Assembly (NCBI GenBank): GCA_027456085.1
Contig: DAIDVO010000067.1
Coordinates: forward strand, 1-43,473
Length of the DNA stretch: 43,473 bases
Direction: 5' to 3'
Source: Steroidobacteraceae bacterium
GTDB taxonomy: Bacteria > Pseudomonadota > Gammaproteobacteria > Steroidobacterales > Steroidobacteraceae
Shown here piece by piece: positions 39,449 to 43,473 of this stretch. The notes under the pieces are model-generated. The model was given only the letters and a program-made list of their open reading frames with translations, ran no database searches and had not been told where the DNA came from. Position numbers and translations under genes: made by a program. Position 1 is the first letter of the stretch. Each line of letters starts with the position of its first letter.

Positions 39449-40399
39449 TTACGTCACGCCCGGCGGCCTACATAGAGCCCATGCGCATGCAAGATCCTGC
39501 ACTACATGGCCGAGCGACTTGTAGACGGTAATATCCTCGTCGGACAGACGGCCGACGATGTCGCCCGACAGGATCTGACCGATCTCGGCAACGATATGCG
39601 CATCGTCGATCACGCCCGCTTCCTTCGCTCGCAGAAACTCGGCGCCTTGGCGCAGCACGCCTTCACGGCTGTCGGCGACGAAGCGCGACCTGGCAACGAG
39701 CTCCGTATCCACTTCGACAGGTCCGGCCATGCTCGAGCCCACCAAGTTAAGATGCGTGCCCGGGCGCACCCAAGCGCCTTTCAAGACCGGCTCGCGGGCG
39801 CCGGTGACGGTGCAGATGATGTCGGCATCGTGGACCAGGTCCTCCACGTCGGTTGCGCTACCGAAAGGGATGCCAAGCTCGGCGCGCATGCGTCCGCAGA
39901 ACGCCTCGGTTCGCTGCTGCGACCGCCCCCACACTCGTACGGCGTTAATCCGGCGAACTTTGAGCAGGGCTCTGGCGTGGGTCGCGGCCTGTTCGCCATA
40001 ACCCAGAATTGCGAGACGCCGGGCGTCCGGACGCGCGAGGGCGTCCGTCGCGACCGCACTCGCCGCGGCGGTGCGCACGGCCGTGATCTCGCCCGCGTGG
40101 ACGACGCAGACCGGCTCTCCGGTGCCGGGATCGAACAGAACCACCAACCCCTGATGCGACTGTCGGCCTGTGGAGAAATTCTCCGGGTAGACACTGATCA
40201 GCTTCGCGCCGAAGGCCGCGTCTTCGCCCAAGGCCCCAGGCATGATTCCAAACATATGCCCTCGAGCCAATGGGATAATGGACCGCAGCAGCTGGCGCGT
40301 CTCGCCCTTGGAAAAAGCGATCATCGCCTCTCGGACGATCGGAATACACACCTCGTAGGTCAGGCGCCTCGCGACTTCTTCCCGCTCAATCACCCGCAT
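39449..40399 (-). CDS. Ornithine cyclodeaminase / mu-crystallin family protein
   Basis: The track ORF starts at 40447. AAGGAG on the minus strand (40415-40410) lies ten bases before ATG 40399, giving 316 residues (MRVIEREEVAR). The protein belongs to the OCD/mu-crystallin family of NAD(P)-binding enzymes, with GETRQLLRSIIPL and MFGIMPGAL in the substrate half, TAAASAVATDALARPDARRLAILGYGEQAATHARAL holding the Rossmann fingerprint, and VWGRSQQRTEAF as the adenosine strand. Members act as ornithine cyclodeaminase, alanine dehydrogenase or Delta1-pyrroline/piperideine-2-carboxylate (ketimine) reductase; sequence alone does not choose. It follows the SDR gene by 44 bases and may be co-transcribed with it. 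Confidence 0.87.
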   Translation of the reverse strand: MRVIEREEVARRLTYEVCIPIVREAMIAFSKGETRQLLRSIIPLARGHMFGIMPGALGEDAAFGAKLISVYPENFSTGRQSHQGLVVLFDPGTGEPVCVVHAGEITAVRTAAASAVATDALARPDARRLAILGYGEQAATHARALLKVRRINAVRVWGRSQQRTEAFCGRMRAELGIPFGSATDVEDLVHDADIICTVTGAREPVLKGAWVRPGTHLNLVGSSMAGPVEVDTELVARSRFVADSREGVLRQGAEFLRAKEAGVIDDAHIVAEIGQILSGDIVGRLSDEDITVYKSLGHVVQDLACAWALCRPPGVT

Positions 40400-40409
40400 G
40401 TCGCATTCA

Positions 40410-40415
40410 CTCCTT
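40410..40415 (-). promoter_or_regulatory. Ribosome-binding site AAGGAG for ornithine cyclodeaminase-like gene
   Basis: The minus-strand AAGGAG sits ten bases before ATG 40399 and rules against the longer track start at 40447. Confidence 0.65.
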
Positions 40416-40443
40416 ATTCGCAACCCTTGTGAGGATGCCGGCG

Positions 40444-41136
40444 TCAAAGGTATACCGGCGGCTCGGCGGTAAGGCCGCGATGGATTTGTCGGGCGCGTTC
40501 GTCGGCGAGAACTTCGCTTGCGCCGGCCTCAAGCGCATCGAGCGCCTTATCGACAATACTCTGCGGGGAAACCTTGGGAATATCGAGGCCCTTCGTCATG
40601 TCGGTATCGACAAAACCCATGTGCAGTCCCAGAACTTGGGTGTTTTGCGCGCGCAGCTCGTTGCGCAGGCCGTTGGTCAAACTCCAAGCAGCGGCCTTGG
40701 AGACGGCGTAGGCATTCATCGCGCCGGAATTTATCCAGCTCGCCGCGGACAATACATTGAGGAACGCCCCGCCGCCGTTCGCGGCGAGAGTCGGAGCGAA
40801 GCATTGCATGACCCGCAACATGCCGAGCACATTCGTGTCGAAGTGGCGCTGTGCGTATTCCGTGGCCTTTGAGCCGAGGAGGCTGCCCATATGGGCGATG
40901 CCCGCGTTGTTCACGACGAGGGTGACGTCGCTGCAAAGCTGCGCGGCCGCTGCGACCTCCTCGGCCAACGTGACATCCAATTGCACCGCTACGACGCCCT
41001 TCAGTGTGACTGTCGAGGGACTGCGCGCGGCGGCGTAGACCTTGCGGGCGCCGCGTTTCATTGCCGCTTCGGCGAAGGCGAATCCGATGCCGCGATTGGC
41101 GCCGGTGATGAGGACGACAGCGTCTCTGAGATTCAT
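40444..41136 (-). CDS. Short-chain dehydrogenase/reductase (SDR)
   Basis: A 230-residue classical SDR with an NAD(P)-binding fingerprint LITGANRGIGFAF, the structural motif VVNNAGIAHMG, the Ser of the active site in LNVLSAASW and the catalytic YAVSKAAA (Tyr-x-x-x-Lys). The Arg after the first beta-strand region (AAARSP) favours NADP. It is cytoplasmic. The gene heads a likely two-gene transcript with the ornithine cyclodeaminase-like gene. The substrate is unknown. The 203 bases to the divergent TPR-sulfotransferase gene contain no other supported gene. Confidence 0.92.
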   Translation of the reverse strand: MNLRDAVVLITGANRGIGFAFAEAAMKRGARKVYAAARSPSTVTLKGVVAVQLDVTLAEEVAAAAQLCSDVTLVVNNAGIAHMGSLLGSKATEYAQRHFDTNVLGMLRVMQCFAPTLAANGGGAFLNVLSAASWINSGAMNAYAVSKAAAWSLTNGLRNELRAQNTQVLGLHMGFVDTDMTKGLDIPKVSPQSIVDKALDALEAGASEVLADERARQIHRGLTAEPPVYL

Positions 41137-41339
41137 GCTCGAGCGTCCTTAGCGATGGGTTCGCGATGGGGAAGGATAAACCGTCTTTCTACGCGGTACT
41201 TGCGGCACTGGATTGTATTCGAGGTTCCGGTGCAAGTGCGCTCATGTAAGGCGATCGGCCGGCGCCGTTGCAATTTAGGTAGAATCGGCCGGCGGGCGGC
41301 GATCGCCCCGCGCACATCCGACTCCTCGCGAGACCCCTC

Positions 41340-43334
41340 ATGGCAGCTCTGCAAGCGAACCCGGGCGAAACCCGCATCGAAGGCGAGACTCGGCGCATCC
41401 GCGGCCTGCTCGAGAAGCGGCAGTTCGCGGCGGCGCTCGCGGCGGCGCAAGCGCTGCTCGCCGAGGTCCCGCAGAACCGCGATGCGTTCTATCTCGTCGC
41501 GGTCGGTCAGCGCTCGCTCGGCCTCGTCGACGATGCGCTCGAGACACTGGCGCGGTTCGAACGGATACATGCCGATTTCGGCCGGCTGTTCCAGGAGCGC
41601 GGCCATTGTTACCGCTCGGCCGGCAAGATCGACGCCGCAATCGAGGCCTATCGACACGCGGTGCTGTTGAATGGCGCGCTCAGCGCCAGCTGGAGGGCGC
41701 TCGCGGATCTTTGCCGATCCGCCGGACTCGCCGCCGAAGAATGGGAAAATGCCGAGCGCCAGGTAACGCGGCTCGCGCAACTCCCGCCGCCGGTGGTCGC
41801 GGCGTCCGGCATGCTGGCCGAGGGCGACGTCCACGGCGCCGAGCGCGTACTTCGCCGCTTTCTCCTGACGCAAGCAGATCACATCGAGGCGATGCGCTTA
41901 CTCGCCCAGATCGGCATGAAACTCGAGATCCTCGACGACGCGGAATTTCTGCTTGAAAGCGTACTCGTATTTGCGCCTGATTACGCGGCTGCGCGCTACG
42001 ATTATGCCGTCGTACTGTTGCAGCGCCATAAGCACAGGGATGCGCTCGTGCAAGCGACCCGGCTTTTGCAGATCGAACCCGGCAATCGCGCCTTTCGGAT
42101 CATCCATGCGAATGCGCTCATCGGTCTCGGCGACCAGGAAGGGGCACTGAGAATATTTCGGTATCTGCTCGCCGATGATCCGCAAAAGGCGCAACTGCAC
42201 CTGTCCATCGGGCACGCCGAAAAGACGCTCGGCCGGCAGGCCGAGGCCGTGCAGGCGTATAGATCGGCGGCGGCGGCGCAACCGTCCTTCGGCGACGCCT
42301 ATTGGAGCCTCGCCAATCTGAAGATCTACCGCTTCGCGGACGATGAAATCGCCCGGATGCGCGCCCAGGAAGCCGCACCCTCCATCGGTTTGGTCGATCG
42401 GTACCACCTATGCTTCGCGCTCGGCAAGGCGCTCGAGGATCGGGCCGAGTACCAGCAATCGTTCCGGTACTACGAACGCGGCAACGCCTTGAAGAAGGGG
42501 GAGAGCACGTATTGCGCCGATACGCACGAACGCACTCTGCGCCTGCAGGCATCGGTGTGCACGCGCGAGTTCTTCGACGCCCGGCAGGGAGTCGGATGCG
42601 CCAGCGCCGCACCAATATTCATCGTCGGTTTGCCGCGCGCCGGCTCTACGCTTCTGGAGCAGATCCTCGCATCGCACTCGCAAGTGGAGGGTACGGCCGA
42701 ACTGGCGGAGATTCCGCAGCTCGTGCAGCTGCTCGCCGGCCGCGAACAAGAAGGCTCAAAGCCTCTGTATCCGCGCGTGCTCGCCGAGCTTGGCGCGGAC
42801 CGGCTTGCGGCGTTTGGCGAGAAATTCATCGCCGACACGCAGGTGTACCGCAGCGGCAAGGCCTTTTTCATCGACAAGATGCCGAACAACTTCCGGCATG
42901 TCGGCCTGATTCATCTGATCCTGCCGAACGCCAAGATCATCGACGCCAGGCGCGAGCCCATGGCTTGCTGCTTCAGCAATTTCAAGCAGCTGTTTGCGTC
43001 GGGCCAGGAATTCACCTACAGCCTCGAGGACATCGGCCGCTATTACCGCAGCTATGTCGCGCTCATGCAGCACTGGGACAGCGTGCTGCCCGGCAAGATC
43101 CTGAAGGTCCAGCATGAGGACGTCGTCGAGGACTTGACGGGCAGCGTGCGGCGGATGCTCGCGTTCTGCGGCTTGGAATTCGAATCACAATGCGTCGAAT
43201 TTCACAAGACAGCGCGCAGCGTGCGCACCGCGAGCTCCGAACAAGTGCGCCGGCCGATCTACAAGGAAGGACTGGATCAGTGGCGCCACTACGAGCCTTG
43301 GCTCGGCCCGCTGAAATCCGTTTTACAGGCCTAG
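41340..43334 (+). CDS. Tetratricopeptide-repeat sulfotransferase
   Basis: A 664-residue fusion of N-terminal tetratricopeptide repeats (about residues 1-370, for example VYRSA-type helices and RDALVQATRLLQIEPGNRAF) with a C-terminal PAPS-dependent sulfotransferase domain (about 415-655). The 5'-phosphosulfate loop is IFIVGLPRAGSTLLEQIL, and the 3'-phosphate region includes KIIDARREPMACCFSNF. FIDKMPNNFRHVGLIHLI is typical of this bacterial family. Substrates may be proteins, peptides or glycans; TPR-sulfotransferases are common in environmental proteobacteria and mostly uncharacterised. No signal peptide is seen, so cytoplasmic action is likely. Its stop codon overlaps that of the convergent partial gene (CTAG). 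Confidence 0.9.
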   Translation: MAALQANPGETRIEGETRRIRGLLEKRQFAAALAAAQALLAEVPQNRDAFYLVAVGQRSLGLVDDALETLARFERIHADFGRLFQERGHCYRSAGKIDAAIEAYRHAVLLNGALSASWRALADLCRSAGLAAEEWENAERQVTRLAQLPPPVVAASGMLAEGDVHGAERVLRRFLLTQADHIEAMRLLAQIGMKLEILDDAEFLLESVLVFAPDYAAARYDYAVVLLQRHKHRDALVQATRLLQIEPGNRAFRIIHANALIGLGDQEGALRIFRYLLADDPQKAQLHLSIGHAEKTLGRQAEAVQAYRSAAAAQPSFGDAYWSLANLKIYRFADDEIARMRAQEAAPSIGLVDRYHLCFALGKALEDRAEYQQSFRYYERGNALKKGESTYCADTHERTLRLQASVCTREFFDARQGVGCASAAPIFIVGLPRAGSTLLEQILASHSQVEGTAELAEIPQLVQLLAGREQEGSKPLYPRVLAELGADRLAAFGEKFIADTQVYRSGKAFFIDKMPNNFRHVGLIHLILPNAKIIDARREPMACCFSNFKQLFASGQEFTYSLEDIGRYYRSYVALMQHWDSVLPGKILKVQHEDVVEDLTGSVRRMLAFCGLEFESQCVEFHKTARSVRTASSEQVRRPIYKEGLDQWRHYEPWLGPLKSVLQA

Positions 43335-43473
43335 CTGACCGGCGGCGAACCGCCCGCCTCGGTGCGCCGCACGACGTACTCATCCAGGGCTTCGACGACC
43401 GCGGGATCGCGCGCCGGCGCGACGTATCGATCGAGCGTGTCGCGCCAAATCGTGCTCGCGCGCTCGGTCGCCG
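43331..43473 (-). CDS. C-terminus of probable trimethylamine methyltransferase (MttB) family protein (truncated by window)
   Basis: The minus strand is open from the window edge to TAG at 43333-43331 and encodes about 46 residues, including IWRDTLDRYVAPARDPAV and EALDEYVVRRTEAGG. This matches the usual end of MttB-superfamily proteins (W-x-x-x-L-x-x-Y-x-x-P...DP-x-x-x-EAL-x-x-(F/Y)V-x-RR). The superfamily covers methylamine and quaternary-amine methyltransferases that donate to corrinoid proteins. It is too short for the ORF track. The call rests on a short segment recognised by eye; the remainder of the gene lies outside the window. Confidence 0.6.
   Translation of the reverse strand, partial: ATERASTIWRDTLDRYVAPARDPAVVEALDEYVVRRTEAGGSPPVS

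Overview
The window is dense, GC-rich chromosomal DNA from what looks like a Gram-negative proteobacterium. It carries a tripartite RND efflux pump with a lipoprotein outer-membrane factor, a Xanthomonas/Caulobacter-type TonB-dependent receptor, an OmpA protein and a TPR-sulfotransferase. Together these suggest a gammaproteobacterium near the Steroidobacterales/Nevskiales/Xanthomonadales, or a similar versatile heterotroph. That placement is inference from gene content only. No rRNA, tRNA, CRISPR array, insertion sequence or phage gene was seen, and no gene-free stretch exceeds about 250 bases.

Layout. (1) 1-1934 (+): C-terminal part of a benzoate-CoA ligase overlapping an alpha/beta hydrolase, the end of an aromatic-acid CoA catabolic cluster. 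(2) 2120-7935 (+): three-gene RND efflux operon (adaptor, pump, NodT-type outer-membrane factor). (3) 7991-10063 (+): a REC-GAF-PAS-HD-GYP regulator whose receiver has lost its phospho-acceptor Asp. (4) 10145-22040: an amino-sugar locus of the GalNAc/galactosamine type. A minus-strand operon runs TonB receptor > DMT permease > AgaZ-like > AgaS-like > sugar kinase. A divergent DeoR/AgaR-like repressor is followed by an exported amidohydrolase broken by one in-frame stop. A convergent secreted GH27/GH36-type (clan GH-D) glycosidase carries a PKD domain. Both control regions contain the identical 11-mer TTTCGTTTAAT, and the divergent one has 10-bp-phased TTCGT repeats, so a shared AgaR-like operator is likely. 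(5) 22221-25370 (-): a lipoprotein with Ig-like repeats and a DUF3494 ice-binding-type domain, followed by an OmpA protein. (6) 25619-27643 (+): cysteine synthase and a LysR regulator. (7) 27806-37788 (+): an eight-gene cobalamin-dependent methyl-transfer operon, described below. (8) 37794-41136 (-): GNAT, exported SAM-methyltransferase-like protein, ornithine cyclodeaminase/mu-crystallin-like protein and SDR. (9) 41340-43334 (+): TPR-sulfotransferase, converging on the C-terminus of a probable MttB-family methyltransferase cut by the window edge.

The most interesting system is region 7. It encodes a UroD-fold candidate methyltransferase (MT1), two PCMH-type FAD oxidoreductases flanking a GlcF/HdrD-like iron-sulfur protein, a corrinoid-binding protein, a small MetH-activation-domain-like protein, a RACo-type reductive activase (2Fe-2S plus ASKHA), and a pterin-binding methyltransferase (MT2). 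Read together, the genes predict removal of a methyl group from an unknown substrate onto Co(I)-corrinoid, transfer to tetrahydrofolate, reactivation of inadvertently oxidised cobalamin, and a built-in GlcDEF-like oxidase that could oxidise the demethylated product. Such ether-cleaving corrinoid systems are best known from anaerobes. The UroD protein lacks the H-x-C...C zinc site of the MtaA/CmuA type, and no family known to me pairs these parts with a GlcDEF-like module. The substrate cannot be read from the sequence.
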